A stretch of DNA of 64,000 nucleotides from Desulfosporosinus sp. OT (lineage in GTDB: Bacteria > Bacillota > Desulfitobacteriia > Desulfitobacteriales > Desulfitobacteriaceae). Of this stretch, positions 17,630 to 26,262 are shown one piece after another (position 1 is the stretch's first letter; every line of letters begins with the position of its first letter). The DNA is taken from NCBI RefSeq assembly GCF_000224515.1, contig NZ_AGAF01000085.1, positions 1-64,000 of the forward strand, given 5' to 3'. The notes under the pieces were generated by a model, which saw only the letters and a program-made list of their open reading frames with translations, was not told the origin of the DNA and ran no database searches. Both the position numbers and the translations under genes were made by a program.

Positions 17630-17772
17630 TACGTGAGAAATCGTTTGCAGGCCGGTCGGGAAGCTACAAATCGTTCGGATGAGGGAACCTTATTGGAGCC
17701 CGCAAAACCGTCGGTTTAAGAACTAAGTGATGTTTATTGGCATCACTCTAGCTTAAGCTGACGGTTTTTTTA
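17630..17772 (+). promoter_or_regulatory. Structured leader with terminator before the NIF3-family gene
   Basis: AAAACCGTC (17704-17712) pairs with GACGGTTTT (17760-17768), enclosing TTTAAG/CTTAAG and AGTGATG/CATCACT stems, and T residues follow. This is a complex intrinsic terminator. The 70 bases upstream (17635-17703) contain GGTCGGGAAGC, GAGGGAACC and GGAGCCCGC and could fold as an aptamer or antiterminator. It does not match any riboswitch class I can name. It may equally just terminate the DUF2294 transcript. Confidence 0.5.
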
Positions 17773-17870
17773 TATTCCCGGGGAAGAACATAAAAGACAG
17801 GAGGTGGGCTGTATAGAGTCTTTATAGAATTCCTGAATTCAACATATCTTGAATCTTTGGAGGGACAAAT

Positions 17871-18887
17871 GTGAACAGAGACAATATTACAAACAGGGAT
17901 TTGCTAACAGCGCTAAACACTATCTCCGGCGGACGGGTTCCCTTAAGTCTAGCTGAAATGTTTTCCGGTAAAAATCCTTTTGTAGTCGTCAAATCCTCGA
18001 ACATTCCCGGAAAGGCCGTGATGGAGACACCAGGCCTGGTATTTGGACAAATCGACCAACCGATCAGAAAATTAGCCGTGCTTATGACCTTGACCGAGTC
18101 CGCAATTGAACTTGCCGCAGCCACTGGAGTCGATGCCATAGTTGCCCATCATCCTATTGCCGATGCTGCTAACAGTGGGGGAGTGACTCTCAAAAATTAT
18201 TTGGGGTTATATCGTATTAGCGCCTTTGAATTGCATGAAGCATTTCACGGTTTACATCCAGGTTTAGCTATCCTGCATGGACATCAGGCATTTAGGACAG
18301 AGATCGCTTATGGTGGGATTCCTGGCAACATTATGTATGTCGGGCAAGCATTGCCAGAAGTAAGATGTCTGGAAGACATTTTATTGCGCTTAGAAACACT
18401 AATGGGAATGGACGAAGAACGAAAAATGCTGGAGTTAGAGAAAGATGTCCGCCACTGCTCCGGCATCTCAGAAACTAATGTTTTGACCGGAGCAAAGATA
18501 ATCTGTGGTCAATCCGACAGTGAGGTGGAAACTATCCTGCATATTTTTCCTCATACCGGTTTCAGTCCGGAACATCTTGCCCAGGCCATGAGAGAACATC
18601 CGGAAATTGACACTTTGCTGGCCTCTATTAGTCGGGTGCCGGACCAACATCCTTTAATCGACAAGGCCAAAGAATTTGGACTTAATGTTATCGTGGGCAA
18701 CTCGCACGCTTTAGAAATTTATGAAAATGGGTTGCCGCTAGCTATTGCTCTCCAGCAATTATTACCCCAAGTTGAAGTGGTAATGTTTCGGGAACGTTGT
18801 ACATCAACGCCTTTGAGACAATTTGGTTCAACAGCTATCCAAAATTATGCGGATATGATTGTGGAAAAACATCTGATTAATAAATAA
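17871..18887 (+). CDS. NIF3-family (DUF34) dinuclear-metal protein
   Basis: 338 residues from GTG 17871 behind GGAGGG. The family signature is present: AHHPIADA (about residue 97) and, near the C-terminus, GNSHALEIYENG with a metal-ligand His and Glu. NIF3/DUF34 proteins bind two metal ions; their exact reaction is unsettled (GTP cyclohydrolase I type 2-like or metal chaperone roles have been proposed). The following gene encodes a nucleoside-recognition membrane protein, so a link to nucleotide or metal transport is possible. Confidence 0.8.
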   Translation: MNRDNITNRDLLTALNTISGGRVPLSLAEMFSGKNPFVVVKSSNIPGKAVMETPGLVFGQIDQPIRKLAVLMTLTESAIELAAATGVDAIVAHHPIADAANSGGVTLKNYLGLYRISAFELHEAFHGLHPGLAILHGHQAFRTEIAYGGIPGNIMYVGQALPEVRCLEDILLRLETLMGMDEERKMLELEKDVRHCSGISETNVLTGAKIICGQSDSEVETILHIFPHTGFSPEHLAQAMREHPEIDTLLASISRVPDQHPLIDKAKEFGLNVIVGNSHALEIYENGLPLAIALQQLLPQVEVVMFRERCTSTPLRQFGSTAIQNYADMIVEKHLINK

Positions 18888-18969
18888 TAGCCGGGGTTCA
18901 AGGGAAGCCTTGTCCCTACCGGCTCGGCGAATGCCGAGAGTCCATTTAATAAGTAAGGAGGAAAGAATT

Positions 18970-20112
18970 ATGGTTAATCTAGAAAAAAATGAAAGGTCGC
19001 CAGGACAGGGCGCTCCCCCAAAACGGGTGATGACAGCCATCGAATATGTTGGACTGGCCCTAGTAGCCACGTTCATGCTCGGTCTGTTCTTTAAACCAAA
19101 TACGATTGCCGGAGTTTTTGACGCTATGGTCAATAATGCTTATTCTATTTTTAAAGCATTTATCTTCGGCAATTGGAATAATGGAGTTTGGTCACCTTCT
19201 ACGGTCGGGGTTGCAATCATTGTGAGCGTGATGACTGGCCGGATTTTGGAGCGGCTTGGTTTTACCGATGCCCTAATCCGGATTTTTGTGCCAATTATGA
19301 AATATTTCCGGGTAAACTCCGCCGTGGTTATTCCTGCTGTGTATAACATTTTAGGCGATATCAATGCTGCAGGTCGAATTGCCGGACCGATCCTGGTTAA
19401 AGCTGGTGCTACCAAGGACGAGCAGAAGATAGCCGTCGCAACGATGGTTCAATCCCAGCAATCGTTTTCCACTCTTATGCTTGGGCTATTGGCGATGACC
19501 ACCGTGGGGATCAAGGTTTTTCCTGTCGTTTTCATTGCTGTTTTCCTCCCCCTCATCATCGTACCGCCGTTACTCCGTCTTACGATATACCGTGATGCCA
19601 AAGCAGTATCGCTCCAAGAGTTGCCGAGGTTTACTCCAAAAACAGCGTTTTTACCGACGATTTTTGGCGCTGCCCGGGAAGGGGCTGAAGTACTGTTCTT
19701 GCTGATTATCCCGGCGGGAGTTGTTATATATGCGATCATCGGCGGGCTAGACTTTGCGGGAATTTGGGCACCTATTAAGTCAGCTTTGACGAGTATGCTG
19801 TCCTTTCTCTCGATTGACCCAACTACAGGCATAATATCTGTCCTTGTTTCGCCTACGTTAGCTATGGGAACATTAAAGGCTACTTTGGCCGCAAATCCTG
19901 CTGCAGTAGCTCCACGGCTCGTAATTGGCTCTTTTGTTCTGGCTTGTTCTGGATTCCCTTTCTCAGTCATATTCGGGCAAATTCCAGCGGTGTGGGCCGG
20001 CTGTACCGATCTGAGCGAGCGAGAGGCTATGGTGGCTGCAATACTAGGAGCAGTTATGAAACTTATTAGTACGGGCTTAATCGCACGATTACTCGGTCAG
20101 TTATTTTTCTAA
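18970..20112 (+). CDS. Nucleoside-recognition (Gate) domain membrane protein
   Basis: 380 residues from ATG 18970 with AAGGAGG upstream. At least eight hydrophobic segments are visible, with two Gate-type repeats (PAVYNILGDINAAGRIAGPI about residue 125, and PFSVIFGQIPAVWAG about 335). Such proteins are related to SpmA/SpmB and nucleoside transporters and are thought to move small solutes. It starts 80 bases after the NIF3-family gene and is probably cotranscribed with it. The substrate cannot be read from sequence. Confidence 0.8.
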   Translation: MVNLEKNERSPGQGAPPKRVMTAIEYVGLALVATFMLGLFFKPNTIAGVFDAMVNNAYSIFKAFIFGNWNNGVWSPSTVGVAIIVSVMTGRILERLGFTDALIRIFVPIMKYFRVNSAVVIPAVYNILGDINAAGRIAGPILVKAGATKDEQKIAVATMVQSQQSFSTLMLGLLAMTTVGIKVFPVVFIAVFLPLIIVPPLLRLTIYRDAKAVSLQELPRFTPKTAFLPTIFGAAREGAEVLFLLIIPAGVVIYAIIGGLDFAGIWAPIKSALTSMLSFLSIDPTTGIISVLVSPTLAMGTLKATLAANPAAVAPRLVIGSFVLACSGFPFSVIFGQIPAVWAGCTDLSEREAMVAAILGAVMKLISTGLIARLLGQLFF

Positions 20113-20145
20113 TAATAAATGATGACGACATGTTTCCTGATTACT

Positions 20146-20640
20146 TTAAAGTTTTTGGGAGACTTCCTTAAATAACTTACGTTGAACAAAGGATGCAAGA
20201 GGGATGTGGCAACAATTATCTTCATCCCCGAACATGATTAAGCCAGTCTGGTATAAAGGTATATTAAAGTGGTTCCCGTATTCATTTAGAAGACGCAGTC
20301 CTAAATTATCCACCAATACATCGGCATTGAGGACTGAATTTGTATGGATTGACAAAGACAGGTCATCCGGTATGTTCGTTAGGGATAAATACTGGGCAGG
20401 ACGGGCTTCGATAGGACCCATTCCCGCCGGAAAAGAATTGAGATTGTAGTCTAGCCGACGGCCTATACCGGACAGTCGCTTGTCACTGGTAACAAGAGCT
20501 GCAAAGCGATAGACGTCAAGTCCTAATGAGTCAGGAATAATCTTTCCGTCAGTCCATAGAGCAGTTTGGAAATATGTATCTGGATTAATTGAGAGTGGTT
20601 TGTGGGCATAAATTTCTACTGCTAGTTTCACCTCGTTCAC
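20146..20640 (-). CDS. Conserved-looking hypothetical protein
   Basis: 164 residues from GTG 20640, with a weak GGTGA upstream. The sequence is soluble, mixed alpha/beta, without signal peptide or membrane segment; single Cys pair near the end (NCCHIP). It is convergent with the nucleoside-recognition gene. I do not recognise the family. Confidence 0.6.
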   Translation of the reverse strand: MNEVKLAVEIYAHKPLSINPDTYFQTALWTDGKIIPDSLGLDVYRFAALVTSDKRLSGIGRRLDYNLNSFPAGMGPIEARPAQYLSLTNIPDDLSLSIHTNSVLNADVLVDNLGLRLLNEYGNHFNIPLYQTGLIMFGDEDNCCHIPLASFVQRKLFKEVSQKL

Positions 20641-21001
20641 CGTCTTTCACCTTTTGCTCCACTATATGATGTCGGGTGACAATCGGTGTCACTCAAACTA
20701 ATACCCCCGTATTCAAAGAGCAATCTTTGGTGCGGGGGGTTCAATTTGCCGCATCTGTTTATAATACCTGTGCTTTTGGTTTTTTGCTAGGATTTCCGGT
20801 CAGTAAGACTCAATTCCACGAGACAAAAGATTATTGACATATGTTCAAATGGTTAGTATAATTCAAGTCAATAAGGGGCATATGTTCATAAACCTGAGGA
20901 AATATTTTTATATTCTGGTAAAAGTTGTAACAGGTCAAATTCGGCACGGAATCCTGTAGAAATTTTGTTCAAAGAGAAAATAATTTTAAGGAGGATACAA
21001 T
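20641..21001. other. Intergenic region with an IS scrap and a promoter
   Basis: A short piece near 20757-20800 (ATACCTGTGCTTTTGGTTTTTTGCTAGGAT) resembles the transposase-derived repeats at 22850 and 46065. The CATATG-box promoter at 20834 follows. Confidence 0.5.
20834..20888 (+). promoter_or_regulatory. Promoter with paired CATATG boxes for ferredoxin operon
   Basis: TTGACA (20834-20839), a 17-base spacer and TATAAT (20857-20862). The first box, TTGACATATGTTCA, overlaps the -35; the second, GGGCATATGTTCA, has its core at 20879-20884, 41 bases downstream. The layout matches the promoters at 811, 1001 and 25866. Confidence 0.8.
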
Positions 21002-21190
21002 ATGATTGCTGAAGTAGACCAAGACCAGTGTATCGGATGTGAATCCTGCCCCGAATTTTGTCCTGAGGTCTTTAAGATGGGGGCCGATGGGTTAGCAGTA
21101 GCTTACACAAACCCCATTCCGAGTGAATATGAGGGAGCTGCCAAAGAAGCTGCTGAGGGCTGCCCAGCCCACTGTATAACCATTAAATAG
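21002..21190 (+). CDS. Ferredoxin, single [4Fe-4S] type
   Basis: 62 residues. Cluster ligands are in CIGCESCPEFCP (about residues 11-22) and a distal CPAHC near residue 55. Only one cluster is expected, as in Thermotoga-type or Bacillus-type 4Fe-4S ferredoxins, since a second CxxCxxC group is lacking. A strong AAGGAGG lies ahead. It probably supplies low-potential electrons to the HdrD-like protein encoded 310 bases downstream. Confidence 0.9.
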   Translation: MIAEVDQDQCIGCESCPEFCPEVFKMGADGLAVAYTNPIPSEYEGAAKEAAEGCPAHCITIK

Positions 21191-21256
21191 CAAGTTCTAA
21201 CTAGGTAAAGGAGGATGCTTTTTTTCCGCTTCAGTACATATTTCAAGTGAAGTTGA

Positions 21257-21475
21257 ATGAAGAATGCTCTCCTGGCCAGATTGTGTCCTACAAAGCAGTT
21301 AAGGAATAGCGCTTTTTATACTGTTTTCAGAAACTATCCGATCATAATTCTTCTTAGCACAGTGTTAGCAAAACAATTCGATAAGCCTATTCAGAAAATG
21401 GCAATTACGTTTTCGCTACAATCTGGTCCAGTATTTTCTATGACCCAATTAAAAGAATTGCTGAGTGAATTTTAA
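21257..21475 (+). pseudogene. Degenerate small ORF between ferredoxin and HdrD-like gene
   Basis: The frame from 21257 gives 72 residues, but the start has no ribosome site. A good AAAGGAGG lies at about 21208-21215, and the frame following it reads VKLNEECSPGQIVSYKAVKE before stopping. A frameshift near 21305 would join the two halves. The family is not recognised. Confidence 0.35.
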
Positions 21476-21499
21476 TTTAATGTCGGAGGGGATCGTAAG

Positions 21500-22729
21500 A
21501 TGGGGGAACCAATACGAATTAAACGTTTAGATTCGAGCTTACGTGATGAAATAGCAGAGTTATTGAATGGCTATGATTTTTCTAATTGCCTTACTTGTGG
21601 TATGTGTACGGCTGGCTGTATTTATAGTGATCTTCATAAGGATCAAGACCCTCGTAAGTTCATACGAAAAGTAGCTCTAGGTATGCGAGAAGAAGCAGAG
21701 AATGATCCCTTTATCTGGAATTGTACTATGTGTAATCGATGTACCGTGGAATGCCCAATGGGAGTGAATATGAACGCACTCACAAGAGCCTTCCGAGGAA
21801 AAGTGGAAAGGGCACCCGGTTATTTGCAAGTTATTGCAGATGATCATATACGGACAGGTAATCAGATGGGTGTCGAACAAATTGAGTATGAGGAGACACT
21901 AGAATGGATTGAAGAAATGATGCAGGAAGATTTGAAGGATCCGACTTATAAGATTCCGTTAGATGTTCCTAATGCAGACTTCTTTTTTGGATTCAATGCT
22001 CGGGAGATTAAACATTATCCAGCTGATCTTCAGAGTATACTAAATGTTTTCCACGCCGCCAAAGCAAACTTTACAATTAGCTCTAAGCGCTGGGATGCTA
22101 CTAATATTTGTTTGTTCACAGGTAAAAACGATGAATTCGCTGAAATATCACGCCCGATGTTTGAAGAAGCTGAGAGGTTAAACCCTAAGGAAATTATCGT
22201 CACAGAATGTGGACATGCTTTCCGATCGACCAGAGTATTTGCTCGTGATTACTGGAAAGGTAAACAGCTCCCTGTTCGCCATATAATGGAGTTATATGAA
22301 GATTGGATTAAAGATGGCACATTAAAACTAGATAAGACCAGAAATACAATCCCGGTAACCCTTCATGATCCCTGTAATACAGTTCGTAAAGAGGGGATTG
22401 TTGAGCCTCAACGCTATGTGCTGAGTAATACTGTAATGGATTTTCGTGAAATGTTCCCTAACAGGGAGTATAACTTTTGTTGTGGAGCTGGTGGGGGAGC
22501 GGGAGCCGTCGCTGAAACTAAAGCAATGCGTATGGTTAAAGCCAAACCTAAAGTTGATCAACTAGTGGCCACCGGTGCGACAATTGGATGCATCCCTTGC
22601 CATAACTGCATGGATCAGTTTGTTGACATGAATAAGCATTACAAACTTGGTATGAAAATGATGCATCTCACTGCCTTAATAGAAGTTGCCTTGGGTTTAG
22701 TAGATGAGGATAAGCAATTTTTTCATTGA
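21500..22729 (+). CDS. HdrD/GlpC-like Fe-S oxidoreductase
   Basis: 409 residues. Two N-terminal [4Fe-4S] sites: CLTCGMCTAGC (about residue 35) and CTMCNRCTVECP (about 77). The C-terminal half has CCG-type elements: HDPCNTVRKEG (about 291), CCGAGGGAG (about 327) and CIPCHNC (about 370). In HdrD relatives the CCG domains bind a non-cubane cluster or heme/disulfide active site. It probably takes electrons from the ferredoxin of the same transcript or passes them to a membrane partner. GGAGG precedes the ATG. The truncated gene at 1-692 is a distant relative with the same promoter type. Confidence 0.87.
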   Translation: MGEPIRIKRLDSSLRDEIAELLNGYDFSNCLTCGMCTAGCIYSDLHKDQDPRKFIRKVALGMREEAENDPFIWNCTMCNRCTVECPMGVNMNALTRAFRGKVERAPGYLQVIADDHIRTGNQMGVEQIEYEETLEWIEEMMQEDLKDPTYKIPLDVPNADFFFGFNAREIKHYPADLQSILNVFHAAKANFTISSKRWDATNICLFTGKNDEFAEISRPMFEEAERLNPKEIIVTECGHAFRSTRVFARDYWKGKQLPVRHIMELYEDWIKDGTLKLDKTRNTIPVTLHDPCNTVRKEGIVEPQRYVLSNTVMDFREMFPNREYNFCCGAGGGAGAVAETKAMRMVKAKPKVDQLVATGATIGCIPCHNCMDQFVDMNKHYKLGMKMMHLTALIEVALGLVDEDKQFFH

Positions 22730-22849
22730 GTTATTTTATTTCACGCGGTACATTGGAATAGCGAAATAGCATTTAGTTTTTACTTTTACTTATCAGAAAA
22801 AGGATAAAACCCCGACAGTGCAATCAGCATTCGTACAGGGACCAAATTT

Positions 22850-22910
22850 ATAGCACGGGTCAAGTGTTTTTGCCTGTGCTTTTGGTTTTGGGCTTAGGAT
22901 ATAAAACTGA
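22850..22910 (+). repeat. Transposase-derived scrap
   Basis: TTATAGCACGGGTCAAGTG and the following TTTGCCTGTGCTTTTGG match the region of the IS fragment at 46050-46100. Too short to code. Confidence 0.5.
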
Positions 22911-22975
22911 ATTTGATGCAAATAGGCCTATTCCTATGGCCAAAAGACAATTAACTTAATGTGGGAGGAGTTAGT

Positions 22976-23731
22976 TTGACAAAATATGTTGCTGTTGCCG
23001 GAAAAGGTGGCGTTGGAAAAACAACTTTTATAACTTTGATGTTAAGACAAATGATCCATAAAAAAAGGGGAATATCAATTTTAGCTGTCGATGCCGATCC
23101 AAATGCAAATTTGAATGAAGCTTTAGGTTTAACTGTCACTACAACTATTTCTGAACTTTTAGAAGGAAAAAAGAATATCAAAACGGTTTCTGATAGCGCG
23201 GAGAATATCACTTTTATGAAGAATCTGCAAAAATCGCTGATTTGCACTCCAAATTTTGATTTTTTAGCTATGGGAGATCCTCAAGGTCCTGGATGTTATT
23301 GTTACCCCAATAACATTTTGCGTATGTATCTGGAAACCCTGGGGAAAAATTATGATTTTGTGGCAGTGGATACTGAAGCTGGAATGGAGCATATTAGCCG
23401 CCTGACAATTCCTCACATTGATATAATGTTTATCGTTAGTGATTCTTCAGCACGCGGAATTCGCTCAGCCAGACGCGTTAATGACTTAATCCAAGGATTA
23501 AAGGCTGATATTGGTGAAGTTTACTTGATAGTTACGCATACAGTTAAGAACAGCCTAGAATCTCTGGCTGAAGAAATTGCTCAAACTGGGTTAAAGTTAA
23601 TTGGAGATGTTCCATATGATGAATTAATTTTTCAACAGGATCTTATAAGTAAACCACTCTATGATTTGCCCGATGAGGCGATTTCCGTACGGGCAGTGGA
23701 TAAAATACTACGCCAGACCAACATCCTTTAA
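22976..23731 (+). CDS. CooC-type nickel-insertion ATPase (MinD/ParA fold)
   Basis: 251 residues from TTG 22976, with GGGAGGAG upstream. The deviant Walker A GKGGVGKTT (about residue 9) and the switch regions DADPNANLNEAL and VDTEAGMEH are intact. The CooC hallmark CxC is present in GCYCYPN (about 107-113), which binds nickel at the dimer interface. CooC proteins load nickel into CO dehydrogenase/acetyl-CoA synthase. No such enzyme is encoded in this window, so the client lies elsewhere or differs. Neighbours are HdrD-like and J-domain genes. Confidence 0.87.
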   Translation: MTKYVAVAGKGGVGKTTFITLMLRQMIHKKRGISILAVDADPNANLNEALGLTVTTTISELLEGKKNIKTVSDSAENITFMKNLQKSLICTPNFDFLAMGDPQGPGCYCYPNNILRMYLETLGKNYDFVAVDTEAGMEHISRLTIPHIDIMFIVSDSSARGIRSARRVNDLIQGLKADIGEVYLIVTHTVKNSLESLAEEIAQTGLKLIGDVPYDELIFQQDLISKPLYDLPDEAISVRAVDKILRQTNIL

Positions 23732-23988
23732 ATTTAAGGGCAATGCACAACAGGCTTTAGCTTTTGAAGGACAAATGCATGGAAATCCTGGTTTTTTTGT
23801 TTTCAAGTGGGTCAAGGAATAAAGAACTGGTAATTAAAAGAGACTATCGCCTGAAAATAATGATAAGTTATCTAGATATTACAAACATATAGTCTGCTTG
23901 TTATTCATACAAAGTTATTAAAGAGCTCAGAGGAAACTGATTATAACAATGAGAAGCTGCCATTGAAGGTGAATGATTGGGGTGCTGT

Positions 23989-24297
23989 ATGATAACAGTT
24001 GAACTCATAAAAAAAGCCAGAAGTATACTTGGAGTAACGGATGCAGCGGATATGAACATGATCCGAAGTGCATACCGAAAATTAGCTAAACAATACCACC
24101 CTGATCGTAATCGAGATGATAAAAGCATAGAGGAGCAATTCAAATTAATTACAGAGGCTTACGAAATTCTTTGCGGGGAAAAAAATGCAGGGAGATATGG
24201 TATTTTGAAGACTAATACGGATAATGTAAATGAGCCATCTTATGATGATAAATCCTACTGGGAATGGTGGTTGGAACGGTTTAAGGACATATTATAA
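23989..24297 (+). CDS. J-domain (DnaJ-like) protein
   Basis: 102 residues from ATG 23989 behind GGGGTG. A J-domain fills residues 1-65 with the HPD motif in YHPDRNRDD (about residue 40). The rest is a short acidic/aromatic tail (YWEWWLERFKDIL) with no zinc or substrate domain. It should stimulate an Hsp70. Fe-S assembly often uses a dedicated J-protein, and its place between CooC and the Fe-S ATPase operon fits a metallocluster role; this is inference. Confidence 0.85.
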   Translation: MITVELIKKARSILGVTDAADMNMIRSAYRKLAKQYHPDRNRDDKSIEEQFKLITEAYEILCGEKNAGRYGILKTNTDNVNEPSYDDKSYWEWWLERFKDIL

Positions 24298-24328
24298 CTA
24301 GCATTTTTGTTTAAAATGGGAAACTAAC

Positions 24329-24919
24329 ATGGAACTTACTAAGATCTTGGAGGCTATATGTGTGAAGGTTGCATTTGTCGAACGTCAATATGAGAATAAA
24401 GTCTTTCCCAAAGGGAAATTTAAGCAATTCGCTCAAAAAATAGCTCGGTTTTGTAACTTATCGATAACCGACCTTTATGTTTTAATACATCGAAAAGGCG
24501 ATGATTTTGAGACAAGGTCTACAGTCGACGACCTAATGAATATCTGGGAGATCGGCAAGACAATTATTAGTCTTGCATTCCATTCTAGTTTTAGTATTAT
24601 AAAGTTTAGACTTCAGTTGTACTCGAATGCTTTGAATATTACGTACAATATTAAGGGTGATATAGAAAATGCCAAGCACATCGTATTCTTGACAGAAAAC
24701 ACTTTGGAGCTTACAAGGCTCAGTGAACAAGGGACTGGCGAGTTGACCTTAGATAGTGATGAGGCAACTAATAAACGCGAATTCTTTGAAATTGAAGAAT
24801 CATTATTTAACCTTATGAAACAGGTTTATGAAAGGGAAAGTGAAAATTCGGTTGAATCATTTGACAAGTATTTTAACCAGGTGATCAGGTCGCGTTGCCA
24901 AGAGCGTATAGATGGTTAA
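24329..24919 (+). CDS. Unknown protein, paralog A of an adjacent pair
   Basis: 196 residues; the ATG at 24329 has only a weak GGGAAA site. Not recognised. It shares two blocks with the next gene: an N-terminal YENKVFPKGKFKQF (about residue 21) and a C-terminal block FNLMKQVYERESENSV plus FNQVIRSRCQE. The middle is predicted beta-rich. No signal, membrane segment or cysteine motif. It follows the J-domain gene closely and is probably cotranscribed. Confidence 0.7.
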   Translation: MELTKILEAICVKVAFVERQYENKVFPKGKFKQFAQKIARFCNLSITDLYVLIHRKGDDFETRSTVDDLMNIWEIGKTIISLAFHSSFSIIKFRLQLYSNALNITYNIKGDIENAKHIVFLTENTLELTRLSEQGTGELTLDSDEATNKREFFEIEESLFNLMKQVYERESENSVESFDKYFNQVIRSRCQERIDG

Positions 24920-24993
24920 AATAATTGGTGCAAACAATTTCAAGCACTATACCCAGAAAGCTAATTCTCTATAAAGGAAGAGGGTAACGCATA

Positions 24994-25731
24994 ATGAGTA
25001 CGGAAGTTGCACTTCAATACGAAAACAAACTCTTTCATAAAGGTCAATTTAAGAAATTCGTTCTAAAATTATGTCGATTCCTTAATATATTACCCTCCGA
25101 TGGTTACACTTTCTTACGTCAAAAGGATCAAGATTTTGAGATAAGCTCTAAAGTCAGCGTTGATGAATTAGAAAACATCTGTGATATTGGAACTACAGTT
25201 AGTCGTCTAGATTTTCATTATAATTATAATATTATTAAGTTAAGTTGTACGTCATGTTCAAATGTATTGAATGTTTTGTACGTAATAAATGGTAATATGA
25301 AATATTCCAAAAAACTTATATTTTTTGTAGAGAACATACTTGAAATTACCAGATTCACTGAAGAGATAAGCAAGTTGACCGATGGTCATCGTCAGGCTAC
25401 TCCAGACATCTCTAGCGTAGAAAAATCCGAAGTTGTCATAGAACCAATTGGGCAGATGCAAACGGACTTAGACCCTAGCAATATATTAAATAATAGATCC
25501 ATTGAACCTTCTGTAGAGGGAGTTATAGTTAGATTTGGGGGCAAGGGAGCTAACCAAAATAAAGAGACAATTAATAAACGGCAATTTCTCGAAATTGAAA
25601 AACCAGTACTTAACCTTATGAAACAGGTTTATGATAGGGAAACCGAAAATACTGTGGGATGGACATTAGAAAAGTATCTTCATCAAGTGATCCAGGCACA
25701 TTGCCAAGAGATTATGGGTTATAATCAATAA
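24994..25731 (+). CDS. Unknown protein, paralog B of an adjacent pair
   Basis: 245 residues behind AGGAAGAGGG. It shares with paralog A the N-terminal block (YENKLFHKGQFKKF, about residue 9) and the C-terminal block (LNLMKQVYDRETENTV and YLHQVIQAHCQE). It differs by a 50-residue insert before that block (about residues 140-190) and lacks the first 12 residues. The pair arose by tandem duplication and then diverged. Family unknown; the context is J-domain and Fe-S genes. Confidence 0.72.
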   Translation: MSTEVALQYENKLFHKGQFKKFVLKLCRFLNILPSDGYTFLRQKDQDFEISSKVSVDELENICDIGTTVSRLDFHYNYNIIKLSCTSCSNVLNVLYVINGNMKYSKKLIFFVENILEITRFTEEISKLTDGHRQATPDISSVEKSEVVIEPIGQMQTDLDPSNILNNRSIEPSVEGVIVRFGGKGANQNKETINKRQFLEIEKPVLNLMKQVYDRETENTVGWTLEKYLHQVIQAHCQEIMGYNQ

Positions 25732-25775
25732 GAAATGAGATTAATCGAAATATGGGGAGTTAATGATGAAATACA

Positions 25776-25818
25776 ACCGACGATTGGGGTGCACCATGCA
25801 TCTTGGTCGGCGGTTTTT
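25776..25818 (+). terminator. Terminator after the paralog pair
   Basis: CCGAC and GTCGG flank a loop with TGCA palindromes, followed by GGTTTTTTATTTTT. Confidence 0.75.
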
Positions 25819-25865
25819 TATTTTTAATAAGCTTGATGTTGAAATCTATAGAGACATTATCGTTA

Positions 25866-25916
25866 TTGACATATGTTCATATCCGTGCAATAATAGAATT
25901 ATAAAAGGCATATGCC
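25866..25916 (+). promoter_or_regulatory. Promoter with paired CATATG boxes for DUF5320-NifX-MinD operon
   Basis: TTGACA (25866-25871), a 17-base spacer and AATAAT (25889-25894). Box one, TTGACATATGTTCA, overlaps the -35. Box two, GGCATATGCCAAT, has its core at 25909-25914, 39 bases downstream. The second box is itself palindromic (GGCATATGCC), which suggests a dimeric regulator. Confidence 0.8.
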
Positions 25917-25936
25917 AATAACTTATAAAGGAGACG

Positions 25937-26191
25937 ATGAATTTGCCTGGAAGAGATGGAACAGGGCCTACGGGACGTGGAGTGGCGAGCGGAAGAGGTT
26001 TAGGCTATCAGGGAACAGAGGCTGTTCGCAGCACTACTGGATTAGGACAAGGATTAGGTTCCAGAAGAGGCCATAGAAATTTTGCCGCAGATCAAACCGT
26101 ATCCAAAACACAAAAGGAATTACTGCAAGAGCAAAAAGCGCTCCTTGAAAGCAAGCTTGATATCATAAGCAAGCAATTACAGAGCTTGTAA
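25937..26191 (+). CDS. DUF5320-family small protein
   Basis: 84 residues behind AAGGAG. The N-terminal half is glycine/arginine-rich (PGRDGTGPTGRG), and the C-terminal third is a leucine-rich coil (LLESKLDIISKQLQSL). This is the DUF5320 layout, found next to NifX and MinD-like ATPase genes in anaerobes; no function is established. It is the first gene of the operon under a CATATG-box promoter, as is the broken copy at 1073. Confidence 0.82.
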   Translation: MNLPGRDGTGPTGRGVASGRGLGYQGTEAVRSTTGLGQGLGSRRGHRNFAADQTVSKTQKELLQEQKALLESKLDIISKQLQSL

Positions 26192-26204
26192 GAGGCAGCA
26201 AAAT

Positions 26205-26243
26205 TAGCAGGGGGACACTCCTGTTACTTTTGCCGCAAATTGA
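26205..26243 (+). other. Intergenic hairpin conserved with 1265-1301
   Basis: CAGGGGGACACTCCTG can form a small hairpin, followed by TTACTTTTGCCGCAAATTGA, the counterpart of the spacer after the broken DUF5320 copy. Confidence 0.45.
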
Positions 26244-26262
26244 AGAGAATGGAGGATTTCCA

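Noticed and set aside
17635..17703. c-di-AMP (ydaO) or cobalamin riboswitch
   Set aside because: GAGGGAACC and GGGAAGC recall parts of these classes, but the other conserved segments are absent.
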